From the NCBI RefSeq assembly GCF_005222485.1, contig NZ_CP029078.1, positions 5,607,501-5,671,500 on the forward strand: DNA of 64,000 bases, written 5' to 3'. The number at the start of each line of letters is the position of its first letter. Within the stretch, counting starts at the first letter, position 1. Positions 39,983 through 49,065 of the stretch are shown here, one piece after another. This stretch comes from Streptomyces griseoviridis (GTDB lineage Bacteria; Actinomycetota; Actinomycetes; Streptomycetales; Streptomycetaceae). The position numbers and the translations under genes are program-made. The notes beneath the pieces are model-generated. The model did no database searches, had not been told where the DNA came from, and saw only the letters and a program-made list of their open reading frames with translations.

Positions 39983-41248
39983 CTAGAAGAACGTGCGGAG
40001 GTAGTCGACGACCGTGCCGTCGGCCTCCGTCACCGGGATCAGCTGCCACTTGTCGAAGGACGTGCACGGGTGGGAGAGGCCGAGGCCGACCCAGTCGCCG
40101 ACGTCGATCCGCGCGTCGGGCCCGGTGCGCAGCCAGGCGTGCTGGTCGGAGAGGCCGGTGACCTCGATGCCGTCGGCCGGCCGCTCGCCGCCGTCCGCGC
40201 GCACCACCTGGGCGACCGGCAGGTCCAGGTCGTAGGCGGCGTCCCGCTTGCCCGCGTTGGTGAACGCCTGCTCGGCGGAGGGCCTCGACACCACCTGCGT
40301 CCAGAGCCGGAACGCCGGTTCCAGCGCGCCCTCCTCGGGCACCCGGTTGAACGGGGTGAGCCTGCGGTAGTGGCCGTCGTCGTGCGAGACGTAGGCGCCC
40401 GAACGCAGCAACTTCAGCACCGGCAGGGAGAGTTCGGGGATCTCGGCGAAGACCTCGGCGACCGCGTCGAACCAGGCGCTGCCGCCCGCGCTCACCACGA
40501 CCTCCTCGGCGCCCGCGAACCGGCCGGCCCGGTCGAAGTCGGCGGCCAGCGCGACCAGTCGGCGCAGATAGGCGGCCACCCGCTCCGGGTCCGCGCCCGG
40601 CACCTCGCCCTCGTAGCCGGCCACCCCGGTCAGCCGCAGGGTGCGGGTGGCGGCCACCGCGTCGGCGACGGCCGCGCACTCGGCCTCGGTCCGCACCCCG
40701 GTGCGCGCGCCGTCACCCGCGGCGAGTTCCACGACGACGTCCAGCGGCCGGACGGCGCCGGACAGCGCCGCGTCCATCAGCCGCACGCCGCGCACCGAGT
40801 CGACGTAGCAGACCAGCCGGAAGTCCGGGTCGGCGTCCTGCTCGGCGGCGATCCAGGCGAGGGCGGCCGGGTCGACGAGTTCGTTGGCGAGGAACACCCT
40901 TCGCACCCCGAACGCGCGGGCCACCCGCACCTGGTGGGGGACGGCGAGGGTGATGCCCCAGGCGCCGCGCTCGATCTGCCGCTGGAAGAGCCGGGGCGCC
41001 ATGGAGGTCTTGCCGTGCGGGGCGAACAGCAGGCCGTGGCGGGCCGCGTACCGCTCCATGAGCGCGAGGTTGTGTTCGAGGCGCTCGGCGGAGAGGGCCA
41101 GCACCGGGGTGGTGAAGCCGCCGGTGAACAGGTTGCGGCGCTGGGCGGTCAGCTCGCCCACGGTCAGCCCTTCGGCGTCCGGCGGGAGGCCCTTGAAGCG
41201 GTGGTCGACGCGTTCCTCGGCGAGCCGGTCGAGCGCCTCGGCACTCAT
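39983..41248 (-). CDS. PLP-dependent D-amino acid deaminase / D-threonine aldolase-like protein
   Basis: A 421-residue fold-type III PLP enzyme. The barrel has TPVLALSAERLEHNLALMERYAARHG and the PLP lysine in LFAPHGKTSMAP. RVFLANELVDPAALAWI, VDSVRGVRLMDAALSG, VVELAAGDGARTGVRTEAEC and GGSAWFDAVAEVF follow. The C-terminal DSD1-type domain has DQHAWLRTG and GLGLSHPCTSFDKWQ, where the His and Cys bind zinc in eukaryotic D-serine ammonia-lyases. Likely reaction: D-serine or another D-amino acid to keto acid and ammonia. ATG 41248 has GGGAGG. It is divergent from the PfkB kinase across an IclR-like palindrome, and heads the pair with D-aminoacylase. Confidence 0.88.
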   Translation of the reverse strand: MSAEALDRLAEERVDHRFKGLPPDAEGLTVGELTAQRRNLFTGGFTTPVLALSAERLEHNLALMERYAARHGLLFAPHGKTSMAPRLFQRQIERGAWGITLAVPHQVRVARAFGVRRVFLANELVDPAALAWIAAEQDADPDFRLVCYVDSVRGVRLMDAALSGAVRPLDVVVELAAGDGARTGVRTEAECAAVADAVAATRTLRLTGVAGYEGEVPGADPERVAAYLRRLVALAADFDRAGRFAGAEEVVVSAGGSAWFDAVAEVFAEIPELSLPVLKLLRSGAYVSHDDGHYRRLTPFNRVPEEGALEPAFRLWTQVVSRPSAEQAFTNAGKRDAAYDLDLPVAQVVRADGGERPADGIEVTGLSDQHAWLRTGPDARIDVGDWVGLGLSHPCTSFDKWQLIPVTEADGTVVDYLRTFF

Positions 41249-41278
41249 GGAGCCTCCCTGAAGGGGTCGGTGGCCTCT

Positions 41279-41295
41279 GTTGCATCTTCTGCAAC
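41279..41295. promoter_or_regulatory. GTTGCA-N5-TGCAAC palindrome, candidate IclR operator
   Basis: A perfect 6-bp inverted repeat around TCTTC lies 30 bases before the D-amino-acid deaminase start in the divergent promoter, with a partial copy (ATTGCG) at 41300-41305. TGCAA half-sites are common in IclR-family operators, and the IclR gene is 1.1 kb away in the divergent operon. Confidence 0.55.
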
Positions 41296-41393
41296 GTTCA
41301 TTGCGTATGTCGCTCACCGCTGTCTAACATCCCAGCCAACCCCGGGTCAACGGAAGCAGCCGAGACCCGCGAGCACGAGGAGCGACGACCATC

Positions 41394-42449
41394 GTGACCA
41401 CCGCCGGACCCCCCACCGCCGCCCCCGACGTGGTCGACGTGGTGACGCTCGGCGAGTCCATGGTCACCTTCCTGCCCACCCGGCCCGGCCGCCTCGCCGA
41501 CGTCCCCTCCTGGGACCGCGCCATCGGCGGCGCCGAATCCAACGTCGCCTGCGTCCTGGCCGCCGCAGGACACTCCGTGCGCTGGGTCAGCCGGGTCGGC
41601 GCCGACGGCTTCGGCGACCACCTTGTGGAACGGATCGCCTCCTGGGGCGTCGACACCCGCCACGTACCACGCGACCCCGCCCGCCCCACCGGCATCTACT
41701 TCCGCACCGCGGGCGACCGCGCCGACGACACCCACGAGGTCGCCTACTACCGGGCCGGCTCCGCCGCCTCCGCGATGTCCGCGACCACCCTCGACCTCAC
41801 CGCCGTCCGCGCCGCCCGCGTCCTGCACCTCTCCGGCATCACCGCCGCCCTCTCCGCCGACTGCCGCGCCCTGCTGCACACCCTGACCGCGCCCGCCGCC
41901 GGCCGCCCGCTGCTCTCCTTCGACGTCAACCACCGCCCCGGCCTCTGGCCGGACCGGGCCGAGGCCGGCACCGTCCTGCGCGACCTGGCCCGCCGCTGCG
42001 ACCTCGTCTTCGTCGGCGACGACGAGGCCAGGGACGCCTGGGGCATCGAAGGACCCGACGCCGTCCGCAGGGCCCTGCCCGAACCCCGCACCCTCGTCGT
42101 CAAGGAAGGCGCCCGCGGCGCCACCGTCTTCCACGACGCGGGCGTCACCTCCGTACCCGCCCTCGACGTCGACGTCGTCGCCGCCGTCGGCGCGGGCGAC
42201 GCCTTCGCCGCCGGGTTCCTCTCCGCCACCCTGCGCGACCTGCCCGTCCGCGACCGCCTCCGGCACGGCCACCTGACGGCCGCCGCCGCCCTCACCGTCC
42301 CCGGCGACCTCGCCAGGCCGCCCGCCCGCGGCCACGCCGACCGGCTGGCCGCCCTCGACGACACGGCGTGGGGGACACTTCGACTCGGCCCCGGCTGGAC
42401 CACCGCAGCCGACGACGACCGGGCCGACCAGGAGGTACGTACGCCATGA
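41394..42449 (+). CDS. PfkB-family carbohydrate kinase (2-keto-3-deoxygluconate kinase-like)
   Basis: A 351-residue ribokinase-type enzyme. TLGESMVTFLP at the N terminus and GGAESNVACVLAAAGHSVRWVSRVGADGFGDHL bind the sugar. LSFDVNHRPGLWP, VFVGDDEARDAWG, TLVVKEGARGAT and the DTGAGD-type catalytic motif VGAGDAFAAGF (about residue 266) complete the fold. The pattern fits 2-dehydro-3-deoxygluconate kinases. GTG 41394 has GAGGAG upstream. The stop overlaps the IclR start by ATGA. In this cluster it may act on a keto-sugar-acid imported by the GntP permease, or serve a paralogous substrate; the link with D-amino acids is unexplained. Confidence 0.87.
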   Translation: MTTAGPPTAAPDVVDVVTLGESMVTFLPTRPGRLADVPSWDRAIGGAESNVACVLAAAGHSVRWVSRVGADGFGDHLVERIASWGVDTRHVPRDPARPTGIYFRTAGDRADDTHEVAYYRAGSAASAMSATTLDLTAVRAARVLHLSGITAALSADCRALLHTLTAPAAGRPLLSFDVNHRPGLWPDRAEAGTVLRDLARRCDLVFVGDDEARDAWGIEGPDAVRRALPEPRTLVVKEGARGATVFHDAGVTSVPALDVDVVAAVGAGDAFAAGFLSATLRDLPVRDRLRHGHLTAAAALTVPGDLARPPARGHADRLAALDDTAWGTLRLGPGWTTAADDDRADQEVRTP

Positions 42450-43252
42450 GCCAGACCGTCGACCGCGCGCTCAGCATCCTGCCGCTGCTCGCCGAGGGCC
42501 CCGCAGACCTCGGCAAGGTCGCCGACCGGCTCGGCGTCCACAAGTCCACCGCCCTGCGGCTGCTGCGCACCCTGCACGAACACGGCCTGGTCTACCGCCA
42601 GTCCGACCAGCGCTACCGGCTCGGCGCCCGGCTCATCGCCCTCGCCCAGGAGGCGATGGAGAACCTCGACATCCGCGAGATCGCCCACCCCCACCTCGTC
42701 CGCCTCAACGAGCAGTGCGGACACACCGTCCACCTCGCCGTCCACGAGGAGCACGAGGTCCTCTACATCGACAAGGTGGAGAGCCGCTACCCGGTGCGGA
42801 TGTACTCCCGGATCGGCAAACCGGTCGCGATCACCGTCGCCGCCGTCGCCAAACTCCTGCTCGCCGACCTCCCCGAGAGCGAACGCAGGACCCGCGCCGA
42901 ACAGCTCGACTACCCCCTCTACACCGCCCGCTCCACCCCCAACGCCCCCGCCTTCCTGCGGGAGTTGGAGAAGGTGCGGGACCAGGGATGGGCCACCGAC
43001 CTCGGCGGCCACGAGGAGTCCATCAACTGCGTCGCGGCCCCCATCCGCGGCGCCGACGGCAAGGTCGCCGCCGCCATGTCGGTCTCCGCGCCCAACGTCG
43101 TCGTGACCGCCGACGAACTCCTCACCCTGCTCCCGCTGGTGCGCCGCACCGCCGACGCCATCAGCGGCGAGTACTCGGGCCGCACCCCCGTCACCGACCC
43201 CGCCCACCCGAACCACCGCAGCGACGAACCCTCGACGAAGGACCCGGAATGA
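42446..43252 (+). CDS. IclR family transcriptional regulator
   Basis: A 268-residue regulator. The winged helix (TVDRALSILPLLAEGPADLGKVADRLGVHKSTALRLLRTLHEHGLVYRQSDQRYRLG) takes residues 3-60. The IclR effector domain follows, with HTVHLAVHEEHEVLYIDKVESRYPVRMYSRIGKPV and LGGHEESINCVAAPIRGADGKV. It is coupled to the kinase gene before it and to the RidA gene after it by ATGA overlaps, so it is part of the operon it probably controls. The GTTGCA/TGCAAC palindrome in the divergent promoter is its likely site. The ligand is probably a pathway intermediate. Confidence 0.92.
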   Translation: MSQTVDRALSILPLLAEGPADLGKVADRLGVHKSTALRLLRTLHEHGLVYRQSDQRYRLGARLIALAQEAMENLDIREIAHPHLVRLNEQCGHTVHLAVHEEHEVLYIDKVESRYPVRMYSRIGKPVAITVAAVAKLLLADLPESERRTRAEQLDYPLYTARSTPNAPAFLRELEKVRDQGWATDLGGHEESINCVAAPIRGADGKVAAAMSVSAPNVVVTADELLTLLPLVRRTADAISGEYSGRTPVTDPAHPNHRSDEPSTKDPE

Positions 43253-43659
43253 CCGACAAGACCGCCCTCACCCCCGCGACCCACACCACCCCGCCCGCGA
43301 AGTTCTCGCACGGCGTGCGCAAGGGCAACATCCTCCAGGTCGCGGGCCAGGTCGGCTTCCTGCCCGCCGAAGCGGGCAAGGCCCCCACCCCGGCAGGCCC
43401 CACCCTGCGCGAACAGACCCTCCAGACCCTCGCCAACGTCAAGGCGATCCTGGAGGAGGGCGGCGCGAGCTGGGACGACGTGATGATGATCCGCGTCTAC
43501 CTCACCGACGTCGACCACTTCGCCGAGATGAACGCCCTCTACAACACCTACTTCGAGGAGCAGGCGCTCACCGCCCCGCCCGCCGCCCGCACCACCGTCT
43601 ACGTCGGCCTCCCGGCGGGCCTGCTCATCGAGATCGACGCGCTGGCCGTCCTCGGCTGA
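43249..43659 (+). CDS. RidA/YjgF family enamine/imine deaminase
   Basis: A 136-residue protein with the RidA fold: FSHGVRKGNILQVAGQVGFLP, EQTLQTLANVKAILEEGGASWDDVMMIRVYLTDVDHFAEMNALYNTYF and ARTTVYVGLPAGLLIEIDALAVL, including the conserved Arg that binds the substrate carboxylate. RidA proteins hydrolyse reactive 2-aminoacrylate and related imines released by PLP enzymes that deaminate serine. That fits well with the D-serine deaminase-like enzyme in the divergent operon. ATG overlaps the IclR stop. No defects. Confidence 0.93.
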   Translation: MTDKTALTPATHTTPPAKFSHGVRKGNILQVAGQVGFLPAEAGKAPTPAGPTLREQTLQTLANVKAILEEGGASWDDVMMIRVYLTDVDHFAEMNALYNTYFEEQALTAPPAARTTVYVGLPAGLLIEIDALAVLG

Positions 43660-43785
43660 CCCGCGGCCCCCGCGTCACACTCCCCACCCCGCACCGCAGT
43701 ACGGCACGGCGTCCCGGACCTCCCGGGGCGCCGTGCCGCGATCCGCCCTGCCCGAAAGCTTCATGCCCCCACGAAGAGGACCCCC

Positions 43786-45270
43786 ATGCCCCTCCCGCTC
43801 GCCGCACCCGCCGCCCCCGAAGCCCCACCCCACACCGGCGGACTGCTCCTGCTCATCGACGGCACCGCAGGACTGCTCACCATCGCCGCCCTCGGCATCG
43901 CCCTGCTGCTCGTCCTCATCATCAAGGCCAGGCTCCAGCCGTTCGTCGCGCTGCTCGCCGTCTCCATAGCCGTCGGCCTGATGGCCGGCCTCTCCGTCAC
44001 CGAACTCTTCGGCACCGTCCAGCGCTCCGACGCCGTCTCCACCATCGAGTCCGGCATGGGCGGCATCCTCGGCCATGTCGCCATCATCATCGGCCTCGGC
44101 ACCATGCTCGGCGCGATCCTCGAAGTCAGCGGCGGCGCCGAGGTGCTGGCCTCCCGGCTGCTGCGCCTCTTCGGCGAGAAACGCGCCCCCCTCGCGATGG
44201 GCCTCACCGGCCTCATCTTCGGCATCCCGGTCTTCTTCGACGTCGGCATCTTCGTCCTCGCGCCGATCGTCTACGCCGCCGCCAAACGCTCCGGCAAGTC
44301 GATCCTGCTCTACTGCCTGCCGCTGCTCGCCGGACTCTCCATGACCCACGCCTTCCTGCCCCCGCACCCCGGCCCGGTCGCCGCCGCGGGACTCCTCCAC
44401 GTGGACCTCGGCTGGGTCATCCTCATGGGCGTGGTCTGCGGCATCCCCGCGGTCCTCGCCGCCTGGGCGTACTCCGCCTGGATCGGCCGGCGCATCTTCG
44501 TGCCCGTGCCGCAGGACATGGTCGAGGCCGCCGACGAGGCCAGACGAGCCGTCCTCGACGAGCAGCGCGCCGCGGGCGACGGCACCGCGCCCCGCGAACA
44601 CCCGGTGCCGCTCGGCACGGTCCTCGGCATCATCGGCACGCCCCTGGTGCTGATCCTCGCCGCCACCTTCTCCTCGATCGCCCTCGACCCATCCACCGGC
44701 CGCTCGGTCGTCGAGTTCTTCGGCCACCCCTTCGTCGCCCTGACCATCGCCCTGCTGCTCGCCTACTACCTGCTCGGCATCAGGCGCGGCTGGTCCCGCG
44801 CGTCCCTGGAGAAGGTCTCCACCTCGTCGCTCAAGCCGGTCGGCAACATCCTGCTCGTGGTCGGCGCGGGCGGTGTCTTCGGCGCCGTCCTCAAGGCGAG
44901 CGGCGTGGCCCAGGCGCTCTCCGACACCTTCCACGACGTGGGCCTGCCGGTGCTGGTCCTCGCCTATCTGATCTCCCTGGTGCTGCGGGTCGCGCAGGGC
45001 TCGGCGACGGTCGCGATCGTCACGACGGCCGGGATCGTGGCCCCGCTGCTCGCGGCGGGCGACCACTCGCAGGCGTTCGTCGCGCTCGTCATCATGGCGA
45101 TCTCGGCGGGTTCCATCTTCGCCTCGCACGTCAACGACGGCGGCTTCTGGATGGTCGCCAAGTACTTCGGCATCAGCGAGCGCGACACCCTCAAGACCTG
45201 GACGGTCCTCGAGTCGGTGCTGTCCGTCGCGGGCTTCGCGGTGGCGGCCGTGCTCAGCGTCTTCGTGTAG
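43786..45270 (+). CDS. GntP family permease (gluconate / D-serine transporter type)
   Basis: A 494-residue transporter with about twelve to fourteen spans. Family segments are GGIDGTAGLLTIAALGIALLL-like start, GMGGILGHVAIIIGLGTMLGAILEVSGGAE, LTGLIFGIPVFFDVGIFVLAPIV, GLSMTHAFLPPHPGPVAAAG, RVAQGSATVAIVTTAGIVAPL and SHVNDGGFWMVAKYFGIS, all typical of GntP/DsdX. Family members import gluconate, related sugar acids or D-serine. The D-amino-acid enzymes nearby argue for D-serine or similar; the kinase argues for a sugar acid. It follows RidA after a 126-bp gap, so it may have its own promoter. Confidence 0.92.
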   Translation: MPLPLAAPAAPEAPPHTGGLLLLIDGTAGLLTIAALGIALLLVLIIKARLQPFVALLAVSIAVGLMAGLSVTELFGTVQRSDAVSTIESGMGGILGHVAIIIGLGTMLGAILEVSGGAEVLASRLLRLFGEKRAPLAMGLTGLIFGIPVFFDVGIFVLAPIVYAAAKRSGKSILLYCLPLLAGLSMTHAFLPPHPGPVAAAGLLHVDLGWVILMGVVCGIPAVLAAWAYSAWIGRRIFVPVPQDMVEAADEARRAVLDEQRAAGDGTAPREHPVPLGTVLGIIGTPLVLILAATFSSIALDPSTGRSVVEFFGHPFVALTIALLLAYYLLGIRRGWSRASLEKVSTSSLKPVGNILLVVGAGGVFGAVLKASGVAQALSDTFHDVGLPVLVLAYLISLVLRVAQGSATVAIVTTAGIVAPLLAAGDHSQAFVALVIMAISAGSIFASHVNDGGFWMVAKYFGISERDTLKTWTVLESVLSVAGFAVAAVLSVFV

Positions 45271-45362
45271 GTACCGCCGTCCGGGTGCCGTCGTGTAGGC
45301 GTCTGATAACGAAGTTGGGGCTGGCTGTGCCCGGCACAGGATCTTCGACCATACTGCCCGCT

Positions 45363-46145
45363 GTGGAGCAGCGCATAGGTTCGAGCAGCCAGCCCCTGGA
45401 GGGCGCCGGATTCGACCCGGCTTTCATCCCCGGGCTCACGTCGCCCTCGTCCGCCGGGAAGGCGACGGGGAAGCCGACGGAGGCCGAGACCGAAGCCGAG
45501 GCCGCCCAGGACACCGAGGAGGAACACCCCGAGGACGTGAGCAGCGAGGACGGGAGCCGCGAGTCGGACGTCCGGTCCGCCGTGGAGCCCGAGGAGCCCG
45601 TGGAGCCCGAGGAGCCCGTGGAGCCCGAGGACGCCGTGCCCGCGGGTGACGAGGCCGTCGAAGGGCCCGTCTTCGAGGCGTCCGACCGCCGCGCGCGGAT
45701 CGTCGCCGACCACCGGGGCGTCCGGCTCTCCCTCGACGACCAGGCGTGCGAATTCCGCTGGGACGAGATCGGCGCCGTCGAGACGGAGTCGCCCCGCTTC
45801 GGCAAGCGCTTCACGATCACCGTCCACACCCCGGACCGCCGCTGGTACCCGATCGAGATCGAGGCGAAGTCCAGGGCGCGGTTCGACGAGTGGGACCGGG
45901 AGTTGGACGCCGTCCTCGACACGTACTTCGAGGACGGCGCCGCGGAGACGGAGCCCGACTCCGGGCCCGAGCCCGACTCGGAGCCCGGGATCGACCCCGC
46001 CGCCGAGGACGGCCCGGAGGCCGAAGTCGACGCCGGGGAGGGCGAGTCGGAGGAGAACGCCAAGAACCCCGCGAACCCCGAGAACCCCGCGGACTCCGCG
46101 AAGCCCGGGAAGCCCGGCAAGGCTCAGGAGCCCGGGAAGGAGTAG
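45363..46145 (+). CDS. conserved acidic protein with a small beta domain
   Basis: About 260 residues from GTG 45363 (VEQRIGSSSQPLEGAGFDPA start). The first 90 residues after FDPAFIPGL are acidic and repetitive, with tandem Pro-Glu-Glu-Pro-Val-Glu units at nt 45585-45630. A compact central part, DRRARIVADHRGVRLSLDDQ followed by CEFRWDEIGAVE and TITVHTPDRRWYPIEIEAK, looks like a PH- or small beta-barrel-like fold. The C-terminal 70 residues are acidic and Pro-rich (ENPADSAKPGKPGKAQ). No signal or span. I do not recognise a function. The stop codon abuts the convergent carboxypeptidase stop exactly. Confidence 0.65.
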   Translation: MEQRIGSSSQPLEGAGFDPAFIPGLTSPSSAGKATGKPTEAETEAEAAQDTEEEHPEDVSSEDGSRESDVRSAVEPEEPVEPEEPVEPEDAVPAGDEAVEGPVFEASDRRARIVADHRGVRLSLDDQACEFRWDEIGAVETESPRFGKRFTITVHTPDRRWYPIEIEAKSRARFDEWDRELDAVLDTYFEDGAAETEPDSGPEPDSEPGIDPAAEDGPEAEVDAGEGESEENAKNPANPENPADSAKPGKPGKAQEPGKE

Positions 46146-47456
46146 CTAGCCGCAGTACTGGGCCTCCTTGCCGATGGCCCGGTACATGCAGTCGGCGTTC
46201 TCCAGGAGTTGCAGTACGGCGTCCTCGTTGCGTGAGGTCTCCCGCTCGATCACCTCGTCGGGCGGGTAGAACCCGCCGCCGCCCGAGCGCGGGTACATCT
46301 CGAAGGTGTACGAGAAGATCCGGTGCACGCCCCACAGGTAGTCGTCGATCGAGCCGTCCGTGATGTACAGGTCGCTCGACTGCTCAGCGGTGTACCCGTT
46401 GCTCGCGGCCATCTTCTGGCCGACCGTGCGGAAGGCGTTGTAGTCGTCCGCCGTCATGCCGGTGGTGGTGTCCGAGTACGTGTACCCGAAGGGCCACAGC
46501 ACCAGTTCGCTGTAGGTGTGGAAGTCGATGCCCGCGGTGATCTGCTGCTTGCCGCCGACCACCCGGCCGCGCACGAAGTCGGCGACGACCTTCACCTCGG
46601 GCGCGGACTCGGCGGCCGCACCGCGGTAGGTCTCGGAGGACGCGGAGCCCGAAGACCCGCCGCAGCAGCCCCACTTGTGGTTCCAGTTGCGGTTGAGGTC
46701 CGTACCGACCGCGGTGGAACCGGAGTTGGGCTGCCGGTTCTTGCGCCAGGACCGGTAGGAGCCGGTGGCGATGTCGTACTCGCCGCCGTCCGGGTTGAGG
46801 TCGGGCACGATCCAGATCTCGCGGCTGTCGACCAGGCCGGTGATCCGTGGGTCGCTGCCGTACCCGGCGCCCAGCTCCCGCAGCAGGTACAACGCCATCT
46901 CGACGGTGAGGTGTTCACGGGCGTGCTGGTGGAACGTGAAGAGGACCTCGGGCTCGTTCTCGTCGGTGGCGACGTTGTCGCTGACCTTGATGGCGACGAT
47001 GTCCCGGCCCTGGTACGACGTGCCGATCACGCGCCGGCTCATGATGCCGGGATAGGCGGCGAGCCGCTGGTCGATCTCGGCGTTCATCTCGGCGTAGTTG
47101 TGGTAGCGGGAGTCGGCCGACGGGAAGTCGAACAGGCGCGGTTCGCCGTCCGACCGGTCAGGGGCGGCGCCCACCGGGGCCACCTCGTACCCCTTGGCGC
47201 GCAGGGCGCGGATCTGCTCGGCGCGGCCGGAGACGACGACGGTCTCCTCGTCGGCCTCGTCGACGCTCACCCCGGCGGCCGCGATGGCGGTGCGGGTGAC
47301 CGGGGTGTTGTGGTCGACGTGGATCTCGTACTGGCGGACACCCTCCGCCGAGGGTGCCGTGGGGCGGGCGCCGTCCGCGGACGCGGTGAGGGGGACCGCG
47401 AGCGCCAGGGCGAGGAGGGCGGCCAGCAGGCCGGGTCCTCGGGTGCGAAGTCGCAT
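46146..47456 (-). CDS. secreted M14 zinc carboxypeptidase
   Basis: A 436-residue protein: signal peptide ([18 protein letters not shown]), a propeptide-like region to about residue 110, then the M14 catalytic domain. Zinc ligands are the His and Glu in [12 protein letters not shown] (about 172-183) and the His in GIDFHTYSE (about 305). Substrate contacts are [11 protein letters not shown] and [12 protein letters not shown], and the catalytic Glu lies in YTFEMYP near 395. It probably trims C-terminal residues of external peptides, as do Streptomyces carboxypeptidase T-like enzymes. AGGAGAATTC precedes ATG 47456. Intact and of normal length. Confidence 0.93.
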   Translation of the reverse strand: MRLRTRGPGLLAALLALALAVPLTASADGARPTAPSAEGVRQYEIHVDHNTPVTRTAIAAAGVSVDEADEETVVVSGRAEQIRALRAKGYEVAPVGAAPDRSDGEPRLFDFPSADSRYHNYAEMNAEIDQRLAAYPGIMSRRVIGTSYQGRDIVAIKVSDNVATDENEPEVLFTFHQHAREHLTVEMALYLLRELGAGYGSDPRITGLVDSREIWIVPDLNPDGGEYDIATGSYRSWRKNRQPNSGSTAVGTDLNRNWNHKWGCCGGSSGSASSETYRGAAAESAPEVKVVADFVRGRVVGGKQQITAGIDFHTYSELVLWPFGYTYSDTTTGMTADDYNAFRTVGQKMAASNGYTAEQSSDLYITDGSIDDYLWGVHRIFSYTFEMYPRSGGGGFYPPDEVIERETSRNEDAVLQLLENADCMYRAIGKEAQYCG

Positions 47457-47646
47457 GAATTCTCCTGGTTCTCCGGGTTCCGGGGGTGCCGGAAGCGGGG
47501 GAGTGGAGCGGGGGGTGGTTCAGCGACGTGCCGGTGCGGTGCCGCCCATCGTTCTGCTCGTGGCATGAGCAGGTCAAGAGGACGTCAAGGACCCCCAGGT
47601 CCACGCCCTCTTGTCCGGCGCACCGCTGTGCTGTTACTTGACCCGC

Positions 47647-48969
47647 ATGGCGGACACCACGGGACACCCCACTGACACCGAGGCTCCATCCGGCCCCGAC
47701 TCCACCCCCCGCAGATCGAGTTGGAAGCACATCGGCCCAGGCATCGTGGTCGCCGCGACCGGCGTCGGCGCGGGCGACCTGGTGGCCACCCTCATCGCGG
47801 GCGGCAACTTCGGCTACACCCTGCTCTGGGCGGCCGTCGTCGGCTGCCTGGTGAAGATCTCCCTCGCCGAGGCGGCCGGCCGCTGGCATCTCGCGACCGG
47901 CCGCACCCTCTTCGACGGGTGGGCCGGCCTCGGCCGCTGGACCGGCTGGTTCTTCGTCGTCTACGCCGTGGTCTGGGGGTTCGTCTACGGCGCGGCGGCG
48001 ATGTCGTCCAGCGCGCTGCCCCTCCAGGCGCTGTTCCCCGGGGTGATGGACCTCAAGGCGTGGGCCGTCGCCTGCGGTCTGGCCGGCCTGGTCTTCGTCT
48101 GGTTCAACAGGTACGCCGTCTTCGAGAAGGTCATGACGGTCCTGGTGGGCGTCATGTTCGTGGTGACCGTCTACCTCGCGGTCAGGGTCACCCCGCACCT
48201 CGGGCAAGCCTTCGCGGGCCTGCTGCCGGTACTGCCCGACGAGAAGGACTCGGTCCTCAACACCCTCGGCCTGATCGGCGGGGTGGGCGGCACCATCACG
48301 CTGGCCGCCTACGGCTACTGGGTCAACGCCAAGGGGTGGACCGACACCGGCTGGATGAAGGTCATGCGCCTCGACAACCGGGTCGCCTACCTCACCACCG
48401 GCGTCTTCGTGGTCGCCATGCTGTTCGTCGGCGCCGAACTGCTGCACTCCGCGAACGTGGCGATCTCCAGCGGCGACCAGGGCCTGATCCAGCTCGGCGA
48501 CATCCTCGCGGACACCTACGGCCGGGCCACCTCGACGTTCTTCCTCATCGGCTTCTTCGCCACCTCGTTCACCTCGCTGATCGGCGTCTGGCACGGCGTG
48601 AGCCTGATGTTCGCCGACTTCGTGGCCCGCACCCGCGACCGCGCACCCGCCGCCGGCACCGAGGTCGCCTCCGGCGCCCGTGAACGGTCCTGGCCGTTCC
48701 GCGCCTACCTGCTGTGGCTGACGTTCCCGCCGATCGTTCTGCTGTTCCAGGGCCAGCCGTTCCGCCTGATCATCCTCTACGGCGTGCTGGGCGCGGCCTT
48801 CCTGCCGTTCCTCGCGCTGACCCTGCTGCTGCTCCTCAACTCCTCGCGCACACCCGCCCCCTGGCGCAACGGGCCGCTCAGCAACACCCTCCTCGTGCTG
48901 GCCGGGACGCTGTTCCTGGTCCTGTGCGTGAAGCAGGTCCTCGACCAGCCCTGGGCCGACTTCCTCTGA
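47647..48969 (+). CDS. Nramp-related divalent metal transporter
   Basis: A 440-residue membrane protein with about eleven spans. The first span is KHIGPGIVVAATGVGAGDLVATLIAGGNFGYTLLWA, aligning with span 1 of Nramp but lacking the DPGN metal-binding motif. The span-6 region (GGVGGTITLAAYGYWVNAKGW) also lacks the usual methionine motif. It therefore resembles the Nramp-related branch rather than classical Mn/Fe importers; substrate unknown, Mg being one idea. ATG 47647 is chosen because the upstream codons look unlike coding sequence. It is convergent with the chitinase gene across a perfect terminator hairpin. Confidence 0.83.
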   Translation: MADTTGHPTDTEAPSGPDSTPRRSSWKHIGPGIVVAATGVGAGDLVATLIAGGNFGYTLLWAAVVGCLVKISLAEAAGRWHLATGRTLFDGWAGLGRWTGWFFVVYAVVWGFVYGAAAMSSSALPLQALFPGVMDLKAWAVACGLAGLVFVWFNRYAVFEKVMTVLVGVMFVVTVYLAVRVTPHLGQAFAGLLPVLPDEKDSVLNTLGLIGGVGGTITLAAYGYWVNAKGWTDTGWMKVMRLDNRVAYLTTGVFVVAMLFVGAELLHSANVAISSGDQGLIQLGDILADTYGRATSTFFLIGFFATSFTSLIGVWHGVSLMFADFVARTRDRAPAAGTEVASGARERSWPFRAYLLWLTFPPIVLLFQGQPFRLIILYGVLGAAFLPFLALTLLLLLNSSRTPAPWRNGPLSNTLLVLAGTLFLVLCVKQVLDQPWADFL

Positions 48970-49003
48970 CGGCACCGAGGGCAGCGGCGGCCCGACAGCG
49001 CCG

Positions 49004-49033
49004 TGCCCCCGCCCGGGGAGCCGGGCGGGGGCA
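49004..49033. terminator. perfect 13-bp bidirectional terminator
   Basis: TGCCCCCGCCCGG, a four-base loop, then CCGGGCGGGGGCA, between the convergent transporter and chitinase stops. The stem is very stable and symmetrical, so it can serve both directions. Confidence 0.8.
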
Positions 49034-49065
49034 GGGGTGGGGGCGGGGATGGACAGCGGGCCGTT

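Noticed and set aside
45585..45630. Tandem repeat as an intergenic element
   Set aside because: The GAGCCCGAGGAGCCCGTG units are in frame and code for a Pro-Glu-rich linker of the 45363-46145 gene.
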